DNA from: Symbiodinium natans
Taxonomy: Eukaryota > Sar > Dinophyceae > Suessiales > Symbiodiniaceae
NCBI GenBank assembly: GCA_905221605.1
Contig: CAJNDS010000247.1
Location: forward strand, 488,138-552,137
Direction: 5' to 3'
Length of the DNA: 64,000 nucleotides
The translations under genes were made by a program, and so were the position numbers. Shown here in pieces: positions 1 through 8,920 of this stretch. The notes below the pieces were generated by a model. That model had not been told where the DNA came from. It saw only the letters and a program-made list of their open reading frames with translations, and did no database searches. Within the stretch, counting starts at the first letter, position 1; every line of letters begins with the position of its first letter.

Positions 1-266
1 ATGGTTCGGACACACTAGGATGACATTGCACAGACACTTGACGCTCAGCATTGACGCTTGTTCTGTTGTTCATCTGGTCGTGGAATAGCCCTGTGTGAAA
101 CTGCGCCGAACACTGATTGTCACACGTTTTGGCACAATTGCACACTCTCTCAAAACTGAAAGATGCTCTGCATGCGTTAAGGCCTGCGTCGGTGGTGCAT
201 CTAAGCCGCATGTTCCTACTCAGCGCCCATAAGGTCTGATGTCAGTGGGGGATGGGGTTGAGGATA
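1..266. other. Flank left of the giant element's last gene
   Basis: No supportable open frame, RNA gene or tandem repeat is visible. If the minus-strand block is one element, this is its 3' side, and the true end may lie outside the window. Confidence 0.4.
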
Positions 267-821
267 TTACGGTCTGCACGTCGAGCATGGTTTGAACAAC
301 ATCTCAACCTCTGCCTTCTGGTAGGACTTGACGTCTTGCTCGGCTGAATTGATTATCTTACCGCATCCTTTGCGATGATAGATGGTGCTCTTCTTGGTGA
401 CAAACACTACGTTGGGGTCCACTTCGTTGTTGAGGTTTGGGTGAGTGCGAGTGGACATCTTGGGTTTCGGGTCGAGGTCGATGGGTTTGTCACCATGACA
501 AAGAGGAGCGAAACCCTTGTAGTCGTGGAAGCGGGTGTTGGATGCCGATGCCGAGCTTGGGGTCGTAGCGCGTGTGGAGTCTGGATTGCCTTCTGTTTTG
601 ACCTTCTTGGACGCAGGGGGATCACGTTGCTCTTCAGGCTCTCCGAGGGGTCTGTGGCCGTGTTGGAGCCTTTGAACGTCGTTGCACATGATGGCGTTGG
701 TGATGTGTTGTGCGGCTAGAGCTTTGTCATGGTCCGGTAGCCGGAGGTAGCATGTGGTGATGTCGTTGGGGTCCGATGCGGCCATGATGAGCCATGCCGC
801 CATCACTTCATTGGACGCCAT
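267..821 (-). CDS. Small protein with C-terminal YH-x3-C...C-x2-C zinc-ligand motif
   Basis: 184 residues starting at an ATG. The middle (about 55-100) is charged and S/T/P-rich with a basic KKVK patch that could be a nuclear signal. The C-terminus has a Tyr-His followed four residues later by Cys, and ends in PCSTCRP with Cys 179 and 182. A similar His/Cys arrangement occurs as a small C-terminal module in various nuclease-associated proteins, where it probably binds zinc. It is the last frame of the minus-strand block, about 190 bases beyond its neighbour. Function is unknown; a nucleic-acid-binding role is inference. Confidence 0.5.
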   Translation of the reverse strand: MASNEVMAAWLIMAASDPNDITTCYLRLPDHDKALAAQHITNAIMCNDVQRLQHGHRPLGEPEEQRDPPASKKVKTEGNPDSTRATTPSSASASNTRFHDYKGFAPLCHGDKPIDLDPKPKMSTRTHPNLNNEVDPNVVFVTKKSTIYHRKGCGKIINSAEQDVKSYQKAEVEMLFKPCSTCRP

Positions 822-1008
822 TGCGCTGTGATGAGGTCTGCGTGGTCACTGGGCTGTCTACTTCAGATGGGAAAGCAGTGGTGGGGGCAGGGGAAGGGAA
901 ACATATCAAGCACACTGTACAACACAAGAGTCAGCATGAGCTTCTCCGACGTTTCTTTTAGCTGTGTGGTCAGCAGTGGGTCTGAGGTCGGAGGTCGCGG
1001 TCATTGTC

Positions 1009-2328
1009 TTAATGATCGGGATGGGTTGTGACTGGTGCTCCACTGTGTCCGAAGTCCGTCAGCCGCATGTAGTGGTAGTTGAGCAGGTATTCCCTGTTGT
1101 CGTTGAGCGCGTGGTGCATGATGTTCTGGATAGTTTGGTTGTGCTGCCGCATCCAATGTATCGTGGCTGTAGCAATGGGTTTGGGTCGCATCAGGATGGC
1201 CACCGCATCCTTGTAGTAGTTGATCATCAAGGTCGTGGCGAAGGTGCGATCACATTGGGCTTGTTGTTCCACTATGTCCCTGTGGTCATCTGAGTTGGTG
1301 AAGTTGTAGCTCTGTTGGCAGTACGACGCAATGTTCTTGAGGAGGATGTACACTTCGCTGGGTGACATTCTGATGTTGAAATCGACTTCTTGATGTACTT
1401 GCCACGTCCAAATCTGGTTGGTGATGGTGGTGTACTTGATGAAGTGCTGGAGATGTCGATGATGTAGAAATCGATGAGCGGCACTGATGATCTTCCACGG
1501 TTGTAGAGGGAGGGTCGTAAGGAGCACGCCGTATATCTCGGATATGTCTGTGCCATCCGTCCATTGCGGGTATGTGTCAGGAAACTCAACATGAGATTCG
1601 TGGTACATCGGAGGTTCGATGTCGCCGGGGTCCGTGTACGTGTGGAGCATCGCACGTTCCTGTTGTCGGTCAATCGCTAAATGGAATGCGAACAGGTAGA
1701 AGTAGTTGAGTTGAGTCTGAATGATGTCGTCCAAAACTTGCGGGTCCACGTGGAACAGATGCTCGGCCGATTCGCCTATGTGAGGATATGGTTGGTCCGG
1801 TCGACGGAAGCGGAGCATGCATCGAGCAAGGTGTGCCATGTCCAGCTGGATTCTGTGCTCATCCTCATGGATTGTCCATTGTGGTTCTGGGGTGCACCGT
1901 AGGCAATGGTGCATGTATCGAAGGTCGGGTCCTGCATTGTATAGTTTGTGGCATTGACCTTCAAATGCTTTGCACGTCCATCTCAACGCGTTGACTTCAT
2001 GGAGCGGGAGGACCAGTCCTGTGATTTGAATGTGGTCTTCGCTGTTGATCTGCACGAAGGGCCCGTATGGTCCGGCTGGTGGTACATGTTGAGGAAGCCA
2101 GGCCACTGTGGTAGAAGCCGGAACTGTCAGTGCTCTAGCTGGACTCCACCGTAGAAGTTGTAGAGGTTGTGGATGTTGGTGCCGAAGCCTGGCAAGTTGC
2201 TCTCTCATGCGGGTTAGCTGGGCGTCATTGAAGTGGGACTCAAACTCGTGTCTTTTCAAGCCGATGTTGATTTCGTAGTGCCAGTACATGTACTCCAGGA
2301 TCGTTGTGATGGACGTGTCCGGGATCAT
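1009..2328 (-). CDS. Unknown protein of the giant element, related to two neighbouring ORFs
   Basis: 439 residues from an ATG, rich in His, Tyr and Gln, with no signal peptide or membrane segment. I do not recognise a family. A central stretch with Trp-x-Trp followed by a helix containing SPSEVYILLKNI resembles the equivalent part of the frame at 2475-3881, and a later WMRQHNQTIQNIMHHA segment resembles WLRQHKRLVSSLLHAE in the frame at 4212-5561. This suggests a diverged tandem family. It sits between the zinc-motif frame and the first relative, with gaps below 200 bases. Confidence 0.5.
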   Translation of the reverse strand: MIPDTSITTILEYMYWHYEINIGLKRHEFESHFNDAQLTRMREQLARLRHQHPQPLQLLRWSPARALTVPASTTVAWLPQHVPPAGPYGPFVQINSEDHIQITGLVLPLHEVNALRWTCKAFEGQCHKLYNAGPDLRYMHHCLRCTPEPQWTIHEDEHRIQLDMAHLARCMLRFRRPDQPYPHIGESAEHLFHVDPQVLDDIIQTQLNYFYLFAFHLAIDRQQERAMLHTYTDPGDIEPPMYHESHVEFPDTYPQWTDGTDISEIYGVLLTTLPLQPWKIISAAHRFLHHRHLQHFIKYTTITNQIWTWQVHQEVDFNIRMSPSEVYILLKNIASYCQQSYNFTNSDDHRDIVEQQAQCDRTFATTLMINYYKDAVAILMRPKPIATATIHWMRQHNQTIQNIMHHALNDNREYLLNYHYMRLTDFGHSGAPVTTHPDH

Positions 2329-2474
2329 ATTGCTCTGGGCTAGATCAGTGAGTGGTGATACCGAGCTCTGAGCACCGGGGGCGGGTAAGGTGGCTTTGGC
2401 TTACTCATGCACTGCGGATTGATCTCACACAACTAGCCAACATCTTTTTCATCGGACGAAACTGATGCATTGGT

Positions 2475-3881
2475 TTAAATAATTGGGTGGGAGTAAATGG
2501 GAAAGGTCTGTCCATTGGTATTCATGCGCATCGGGGTGGTTCTGTAGTACGCGTTGGGCTGAAACTGGTAGTGCCAGAACTTGACGATGAAGTGGCAGTG
2601 CGTGTCAATCCAGAGCTCACTGAATGGTGGGCCTCCCTCTGTGTCCGCGAACTCCTCCTGCATGTCTTGCGCGAGTTGTTGCAAGTCGAAATCAACGCGG
2701 GATCCATTGTCGGTCATCTCCCTGGTGCTGCGAGGGCATATGCCGTGTTGCTCCAGGCGTTTGAGAATGCTGGATACCTCGTCGTAGGTCATGAACTGTG
2801 TGTCCCCCTGGATGAACAAGTAGTACCATGTGCGTATGGTGTCGTGGAGGTTGAACATACGGATAATGCGAAAATGTCTGGTGGGATCATTTTCACATAG
2901 TTTGGCGGCGAGGTACTCGATGGAGGATAACTCTGGCCAGGCTTGCTCATGCGATATGGCCTGGACGTAGTTGAGCATCATCAGGCATTGTATGTGACCA
3001 GTCTGGTACTCCTCTGTGACTTGGGGTGTGTGTTGGACATATAATCCCAGCATGCTGCGATGTGCGAAGTAGCACTCCTCGATGAAGAGGTCGCGGCGGT
3101 CCACGTGTCTATATGGGATTTGACTGACGGGTTGCGGCTCAAAGACGAGTTCCGTGCCACCCTTTGTCATCCGTTTGTTGCGCCACTGAAATGCCAACAC
3201 GGTTGGCCACGTACATCTGTGGTCGTGCATGGGATAGATGTGTTTCTGTGTTTCCGGTAGTATGCGCATATCCACCAGATGGCGGTAGAAGTCCCTGGGG
3301 AGCTCTTCATTGCGTACGAGGAACTTGAACGTGACGAAGTCAGGTTCTCCTTGTTTGATGGTTTGGATCGCATTGTTGACTTTTTTGCTAACGCATTTCA
3401 GGATTTGGCTTTGGTACATCTCCATGTAGAAGCCGTGAATGATCGTGACGTTCAGGTTCGCGTACTGCACGACTGGTCGGGATCTTGCATGGTCTGCAAA
3501 CTGAAATGGAAGAGGCAGACAATATCGATGGCGTAGTTGGGCCCGCAAAATCTGATGGGCGAAAACGGCTCCTTTGTGTAGTCGCTGTTGGCCTGCGGCC
3601 AGGGAGTCAGCTTCCATGGGCAGGTCCTGCGTGACGCATCGGTGTATCAAAGACTCTGGGTCGTCTTGTTGTGCGAGGGAATGCTGTAGATGAGGATGGG
3701 GGGAAAGGGTAGGGTCCAAGTGCAACATCGTGCTGTTCCGTTTTGCTCGTAGTGCTTGAAGGTGAAACTTCACTTCCTTGTCGGTCATGTGCCTGAGGTC
3801 CTTGGAGATGCCCTGGTCCATGAAGATGACTCTGTATTTCTTGCCGAGCTCCGGGAGTATCAGAGGGATGATTTGATCCAT
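2475..3881 (-). CDS. Unknown protein of the giant element (VIFMD family)
   Basis: 468 residues from an ATG. It opens with a hydrophobic start followed by YRVIFMDQ and a charged helix; the frame at 4212 also has VIFMD near its start. A later segment, WYYLFIQGDTQFMTYDEV, matches the position and pattern of the Trp-containing segment in the 1009-2328 protein. No catalytic motif or membrane span is evident. The spacing of 146 bases to the next frame is typical of the block. Function is unknown. A structural or Gag-like role is only a guess based on repetition of related frames. Confidence 0.5.
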   Translation of the reverse strand: MDQIIPLILPELGKKYRVIFMDQGISKDLRHMTDKEVKFHLQALRAKRNSTMLHLDPTLSPHPHLQHSLAQQDDPESLIHRCVTQDLPMEADSLAAGQQRLHKGAVFAHQILRAQLRHRYCLPLPFQFADHARSRPVVQYANLNVTIIHGFYMEMYQSQILKCVSKKVNNAIQTIKQGEPDFVTFKFLVRNEELPRDFYRHLVDMRILPETQKHIYPMHDHRCTWPTVLAFQWRNKRMTKGGTELVFEPQPVSQIPYRHVDRRDLFIEECYFAHRSMLGLYVQHTPQVTEEYQTGHIQCLMMLNYVQAISHEQAWPELSSIEYLAAKLCENDPTRHFRIIRMFNLHDTIRTWYYLFIQGDTQFMTYDEVSSILKRLEQHGICPRSTREMTDNGSRVDFDLQQLAQDMQEEFADTEGGPPFSELWIDTHCHFIVKFWHYQFQPNAYYRTTPMRMNTNGQTFPIYSHPII

Positions 3882-4211
3882 CTTGCTCTACTATGTACAG
3901 TAACTGCTTCAAAGTCTCTCACCGCATGTCACATGCTATTTGCAGCTCAACATGGGAATGCGCTTTGCAAATGTTCAACGGCATGCTGTTGCATCACTAA
4001 TCCTGCCCTTGTACCGGTGTGCTGGTCGTGTGAAGGATGCATCGCAGGCAAATCATGTCTCTGTTCAGTGGAATGCACACTCCGAAAGGCTGAACTGCGA
4101 ACTTCTAAGTTTTCAGACTTCACAACGCACTGCAAACGAATCTTGTCCGCATTGGTCTACGGGTCTTCCATCCAGGGGTGGGTGGAATTGGGTCTTGCGT
4201 CGTCGAAGAGA

Positions 4212-5561
4212 TCAGTCCACGGACAGGTCCGGCTCGGTGTAGCTGTTGTAGGTGGTCGTCGGGAACCGTTGAACCGGATTCCATTCTTGGCGTCTTTGCC
4301 AGAGCTCTTCTTCGTCTGAGATGGTGCCTACGTCTTCGAAGAACGTGTGGCTGGAAAGCGGGTGGTTGGGCTGCCGGTGGTCGTGCTCTGCGTGCAGTAG
4401 AGATGAGACTAGTCGTTTGTGTTGACGTAGCCACTCTGTCAGATTGTCACGTAGAGGTTGCATGGGGATAGCGCAGGTGGAGCCGTTGAAGTCGAGGATG
4501 GTGTAGTCCGGGCCGAAGATTTCTCTTGTGAAGCGCCATTCTGCGTGTCTGGGGCTGAAAAACTTGAGGACGTGTATCATCATGTGGATGTCGGCGCGTG
4601 AGAAGATATTGTTCTGCAAACAGGACTCGTTGTTCCTGGTTTGCCATTCTTGTAATTTGGTGTTGACGTAGAGGATGAGCTTGTGCACCCCGAGGATTTC
4701 AGGAGGGAGGTACTGCTGGTACTCCTCAACCGTGTGCTGTCGGGTGATCGCCAAGATCGCATTCCACTCCATGTCATCTTGAAGTTGGCGTTCTAGGTGC
4801 GAGGGGCGTGGGTTGGCTTTCTGGATGAAGATGACGCGTCCATCATGTAGCGGTTTCGTGGTGGGGGTTGGCAGGTCTTCTAGGAACAACTTGTCACCAA
4901 TCTGGAAACCTTTTCTGGCTATTGTGGCTATGTGGACCGTGGTCTCGTACCACTGCGAGGCAATCAAAGCTGTGTTAGCCGATTCATACTTGGAGAAGAC
5001 AATCTGGGCGATGTGGGGTAGGCACAGTGCCGCACCAGGATGTGGGTGGTCATCTCGAAGAGGTTTTTCAACGTAGTGACCTTTGATGTGAGTCGGGATG
5101 CGGCGGATGATGCGCTGAATGCTGAGCTCATGCTTGGTTTTGTCACGTACCTCTTGGCCGAGAAATTTTGAAACCGGGGTCAGCATCTGATTTTCAGTTG
5201 GTAGTAGGCACACGAACGTGGCCGTCGTAGATGTGCTGGAGGAGATGTAGAGGTCCTGAAAGCCATGGAATATCATCATCATGTTCTTGAGCGCCTGGTA
5301 GGTGATGGCATTCTTGATATTGATGTGCCAGCCTTCGTATGCTTTGAAGTACGACGGGTCGATGACTTTGTGTAGGGGTGCCTTCTCCGTGTAGTACGCT
5401 GGGGCCGTGTGGTACGTGTCGTCGAGGTAGTTGTACCGTTGGTAAAAGGGTTCCATGCTGTAGTGTGGATCTCTGCGCAGATTCTCCATTTCGAGTTCGT
5501 GCTCATCCATGAAGATCACGTGGAGGGGACCGGTCAGGAAGTCCAGTATGTGGCTCCACAT
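4212..5561 (-). CDS. Unknown protein of the giant element (VIFMD family)
   Basis: About 449 residues from the first ATG at 5561; the frame stays open upstream to about 5600 with no earlier ATG close by. It begins MWSHILDFLTGPLHVIFMD, which parallels the start of the 2475-3881 protein. The C-terminal part contains WLRQHKRLVSSLLHAE, which parallels the 1009-2328 protein. A helix-rich fold is suggested by the pattern of leucines and charges. There is no recognised domain. The gap to the downstream frame (3882-4211, 330 bases) contains no convincing signal. Confidence 0.5.
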   Translation of the reverse strand: MWSHILDFLTGPLHVIFMDEHELEMENLRRDPHYSMEPFYQRYNYLDDTYHTAPAYYTEKAPLHKVIDPSYFKAYEGWHINIKNAITYQALKNMMMIFHGFQDLYISSSTSTTATFVCLLPTENQMLTPVSKFLGQEVRDKTKHELSIQRIIRRIPTHIKGHYVEKPLRDDHPHPGAALCLPHIAQIVFSKYESANTALIASQWYETTVHIATIARKGFQIGDKLFLEDLPTPTTKPLHDGRVIFIQKANPRPSHLERQLQDDMEWNAILAITRQHTVEEYQQYLPPEILGVHKLILYVNTKLQEWQTRNNESCLQNNIFSRADIHMMIHVLKFFSPRHAEWRFTREIFGPDYTILDFNGSTCAIPMQPLRDNLTEWLRQHKRLVSSLLHAEHDHRQPNHPLSSHTFFEDVGTISDEEELWQRRQEWNPVQRFPTTTYNSYTEPDLSVD

Positions 5562-5851
5562 GTTGGGCTGGGGAAAGGGACGGGGTCGGGTTCGTGCCAA
5601 AAAACTGTGGTCATGTTCTCCCGCGTGATAGTGAAGGGATGAGGTCTACCATGTGCAGGGGAGGGGGGGGGAAAGGGGACGGGGGAGGTGCTTAGGTCGG
5701 CATGGCTTCAACTCGCATCTTGCCAGTTAACGGCCTCTTTTGGATTCGCAAGAGGGCCTGTATGGCGCAGGTGTGTGATGCTGTGTGCAGTGGCGATCAG
5801 GAAGATCACAATGTTCTCGGCAATCGCATCGTCGATTTCCACGGCATGTTT

Positions 5852-6757
5852 CTACTTCACCGCCGGGTACATCTCGTCTTCTGAGATTTGGGATCGTCGA
5901 TCATCTTCTTCTTCAGGTGGTGGATGGTAGGGCATTGGTGAGTTGTGTGGGGTGTCCTTCTTGGGTTCTGAGGGTTGTGTAGTTGGATCCGGCATTGCGC
6001 TATCCTCCTCGCGTCGGTGGATCGTGTAGTCGCCCTTGTACATGAAGCTTCTCTTGGTCTCCTTGTCGTAGTGCGTGTGATACTGCCAGCCGTTTTGGTG
6101 CCATGGGTGTTTCCAGAGCAGCTGGTGCTGGTGTGAATCTTCTTTGGCTTTTTTGCGTATCGCAGCGAGGCGAACGGCAAAGGGATGGGAATGAAGGGCT
6201 TGGGCGAAAGTGTGATATGTTGTGTCATTCCACTGGGTGTGGGCCTTCCACTCTGTGTACTTTTCCGGGTCTTCGATGGCCTCCCACGTCGTCAGAACGG
6301 GTTGGTCCGCGGGCCAGTCCGCGGCTACATAGGTGTGTGGATCGAGGTGTGCGAGGGAGATGTCCTGGAGAAGGTCCGAGGTGATGCCGTCGAACTCGGG
6401 GTGCAAGCGCGGGTCGTCCGGTTGGTACTGTTGTCGTCTTTTCTTGGTTGCTTGTGGTGGTGCGTCTTGATGAGGTAGGTGTGCGGGTTGTGGTGTGGGC
6501 ATGGAGATCTTGTCTAGGTGGTAGCCGAAGTTCTTGTGCCAATCTTGCAGGTGTCCCCAGATTGAGAGCGCCTCGCTGGTGGGGATCATGATGGGCGTGA
6601 AGGGATGGGGTGAGTTGCCGATTTTGGTGAGTTGTTCAAGTAGAAGTTGGGCGGTGTACCAGCGGATGGGGATGTGGATGTCGGGGAGCTCCAAGTAATC
6701 CTGATCGTACGCGGCCTGCACTGCCTTGTTGAACGCCGTCTGGGTCAACCAACTCAT
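5852..6757 (-). CDS. Unknown protein of the giant element
   Basis: 301 residues from the ATG at 6757 (MSWLTQTAF...). The frame continues open upstream to 6850 but only with a GTG. The middle has a K/R-rich stretch (ATKKRRQQYQ) that could be a nuclear signal. The tail is Pro/Glu/Asp-rich with a run of acidic residues near the end, typical of disordered protein. No family is recognised. It lies between the VIFMD protein (gap 290 bases) and the cysteine-rich frame at 7102. Confidence 0.45.
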   Translation of the reverse strand: MSWLTQTAFNKAVQAAYDQDYLELPDIHIPIRWYTAQLLLEQLTKIGNSPHPFTPIMIPTSEALSIWGHLQDWHKNFGYHLDKISMPTPQPAHLPHQDAPPQATKKRRQQYQPDDPRLHPEFDGITSDLLQDISLAHLDPHTYVAADWPADQPVLTTWEAIEDPEKYTEWKAHTQWNDTTYHTFAQALHSHPFAVRLAAIRKKAKEDSHQHQLLWKHPWHQNGWQYHTHYDKETKRSFMYKGDYTIHRREEDSAMPDPTTQPSEPKKDTPHNSPMPYHPPPEEEDDRRSQISEDEMYPAVK

Positions 6758-7101
6758 GAGGTGGGGCGATCGGGGAAAGGTGAATGGGTGATGGTGCGAG
6801 TGTGGTTGATCTGAAAATGGTTTGGCTTCCGCAGTATCACGCAATCTCACTCATGTTAGTACCTACTGTCCCTACAGGTCCTGTCAGCTTTCAATCGAGT
6901 CAAAAACTCAGTGTGCGGATTGACATGGTGCATGCACTTCAGACCTCTCCACGGAGCAGGTTTTGTGCTTATGATGCCGGCAGACATGTTGCGCTTGCCG
7001 AATCTCCGTCCGGCAGCGCCATCTCAAGACACACTTCGTCTTAAGGAATTGCATATACTACCCTACGTCAGAGAACTCCGCTGATCTCACTATCATCATC
7101 G

Positions 7102-8067
7102 TCAGCTTCCGATGGCTCGATTCATGCATCTCCGGCATAGGTGGACTGTGTGCGTGCCTTCTTTGGCACACCATCCCCCGCACGCGCAGTACAGTCGGCA
7201 TCCGTAGTGCTGCCAGGTGGGGTGACTCTGGGCACGGGGCATGGGTTTGGGGTTGGGTCTGGGAGTGGGGTCCGTGGGTGCTGGTGGTGTGGGTCTGGGG
7301 TCATTGTCTCCTCGGTGCGATGATGCCGGATGTCTGGTCGACTGAGAATCATGTCGTGCCGGTCCCGGTGCCGTCGATGACGAGGCGCGCGATGTTCTTG
7401 GAGACTTGGGTTTAGCTTTGACTGCGATGGTCTTGGTGACGACTAGTTGGTTTTCTGCTTGCTGGAGGTCCTCAAAGGTGCGGCGGTAGTTCTTGATGCT
7501 GTCCACGGTGTCGTCTTCCAGGATCTTGTACATGCCGTTTTCAGTGATCTGCTGTCTGTCCATCATGTCGATGAACTCGCAGACGGTGCAACCCGGGCGC
7601 TTTGTTGGAACTGCCAGCGAAATGGGTGTGAACCAGTTCAGCGCTTCGGAACTGCGTATCACGGTGTCACCCTTGGCGTCCTGAAAGCTCTTGAGGAGGG
7701 TTCTGAACAGGTCAGCTTGGTGCACGTGTTCACGTAATTTGAGTGCGGTAGAGTTGATGTCGAAGATCTTCTGTATCGCGTTCATAGTGATGGAATTGTC
7801 AAAGAGGAGGTTGGAGAGGTCCCCGACGCTGATGTCCTCCATAAGTTGGATGACCTGGGTCTTTGCCGTGGAAACTGCACTTTGTAGCGCCAGTTTTTGC
7901 TGGCTGAGAGGCTCTGGTTGAGGCGGATTCTCCGTTCGATGTCGTCGAGGTGGGTCTCTTGAGTCCATGGCCAGCCTTGTTGCTCTGGTAGTGCGGGGAC
8001 TTCGTCTGCAGGACCGCGATCTGTTTCGCCGGGGACGTTCATCTCCGTGGTGGTCGTGCTTCACCAT
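7102..8067 (-). CDS. RS-rich protein with C-terminal cysteine cluster
   Basis: 321 residues from an ATG. The first 40 residues are Arg/Ser/His-rich, then a helical region (about 50-210), then a low-complexity Pro/Ser/Thr segment. The last 35 residues contain CRLYCACGGWC, a spaced His and then CRRC, enough ligands for one or two zinc ions. RS-rich plus Cys/His knuckle is a layout seen in nucleocapsid-like RNA-binding proteins, so RNA binding is plausible. It is the last frame before the YR insertion on the left side. Confidence 0.5.
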   Translation of the reverse strand: MVKHDHHGDERPRRNRSRSCRRSPRTTRATRLAMDSRDPPRRHRTENPPQPEPLSQQKLALQSAVSTAKTQVIQLMEDISVGDLSNLLFDNSITMNAIQKIFDINSTALKLREHVHQADLFRTLLKSFQDAKGDTVIRSSEALNWFTPISLAVPTKRPGCTVCEFIDMMDRQQITENGMYKILEDDTVDSIKNYRRTFEDLQQAENQLVVTKTIAVKAKPKSPRTSRASSSTAPGPARHDSQSTRHPASSHRGDNDPRPTPPAPTDPTPRPNPKPMPRAQSHPTWQHYGCRLYCACGGWCAKEGTHTVHLCRRCMNRAIGS

Positions 8068-8263
8068 GACTGAGGTGGATGAGCGATGGAAACGTTACTC
8101 GATCCAAACAATCTGTCATGTTTCATGATGGTCAGCTGCACAGTACGTGAGTTTCCGTATGCAATCAACGTCAAGGGGTTCCGTCACAAAGGGATGGGGG
8201 TAAGATGAAGTTTATCATGAAACATGAAGGTGCGGGACTCGCGCTTGGTCTCGGTTCTTTTGC

Positions 8264-8376
8264 TCACTCCAAGCCAAGCGTCGGATGTAGGTGAGATAGA
8301 ACGGGAATCGTTTTTGGTAAAAACAAAATTGACCAAAGCGTAACAATGTTACTGGATGCTGTGGCGGTGCTGTTTA
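8264..8376 (-). pseudogene. 3' part of a small ORF split by the YR retrotransposon
   Basis: Read on the minus strand from the insertion point, one frame stays open for about 37 codons to a TGA at 8264-8266. The same frame is open on the other side of the insertion (17203-17320). Open length is only mildly above chance, so this is suggestive. The two pieces would form a protein of roughly 75 residues. Confidence 0.35.
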
Positions 8377-8539
8377 GCAAAGTGGACTTGTCCAGCGGAG
8401 TGTGTTTCAGGTAGTGTGCCTTTTTGATTTTGGGTGCATTTATTCCAAAATCTCTTGTTCTGTATTGGGTTTGCTTGAACTTGACGTAGCGGCCCGCGCA
8501 TGTTCAAGCTTGCTGGCAGCATTGAAAATTTTTGTTGCC
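8377..8539 (+). repeat. Split direct repeat A1 (left terminus)
   Basis: 163 bp starting gcaaagtggacttgtcc and ending tttttgttgcc, identical by eye to 16706-16868. It contains the ATG at 8500 of the first frame. Confidence 0.9.
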
Positions 8540-8919
8540 GTAGCAACTTTAGGGCGGCCTTCCTTCGGCCTCCTTTGATGCCTGTGCCAGACGCTACTGG
8601 AAGCTTTTCTTCTGGTTCGCTCGGGCATACTGATCCTTTCAGCGGAGTGGAATCCCAGTTCGCCCACGTGGAGCACAGCCTTCTGGTTCAGTCGCAAGAA
8701 GTCCAAGACCTCGTGCTGCACGTGGCTCGGCTGACTGCTCGTGTGGACGCGCTGGAGGCTCAGCAGGCCTTGCTTCTGTCTCGTCTTGCGGACACTGAGC
8801 AAGACGTGGAGCTTGCTTCTACGAGACTTGCTGTGCTCAACCACTTTCTGCATTCCCTCGCGGCGCGTGTTCATGCTCTCCTCCAAGGAGTTCTTCGGGC
8901 TCTGCCTCGGGGATTCTGA
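8500..8919 (+). CDS. Small coiled-coil protein, first ORF of the YR element
   Basis: 139 residues from the ATG at 8500 inside repeat A1; an alternative ATG at 8578 gives 113. Residues about 50-135 show heptad spacing of Leu/Val (for example LTARVDALEAQQALLLSRL), so a parallel coiled coil is likely. The stop overlaps the region just before the recombinase ATG at 8921 (tgagatgg), suggesting coupled translation. Short coiled-coil first ORFs in retroelements often serve as Gag-like assembly proteins; that role is inferred here. Confidence 0.6.
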   Translation: MFKLAGSIENFCCRSNFRAAFLRPPLMPVPDATGSFSSGSLGHTDPFSGVESQFAHVEHSLLVQSQEVQDLVLHVARLTARVDALEAQQALLLSRLADTEQDVELASTRLAVLNHFLHSLAARVHALLQGVLRALPRGF

Positions 8920-8920
8920 G

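Noticed and set aside
7085-7130. Hammerhead ribozyme core (a CTGACGA-like match on the minus strand)
   Set aside because: No following GAAA and no flanking stems were found. Penelope-like elements often carry such ribozymes, so I looked specifically.
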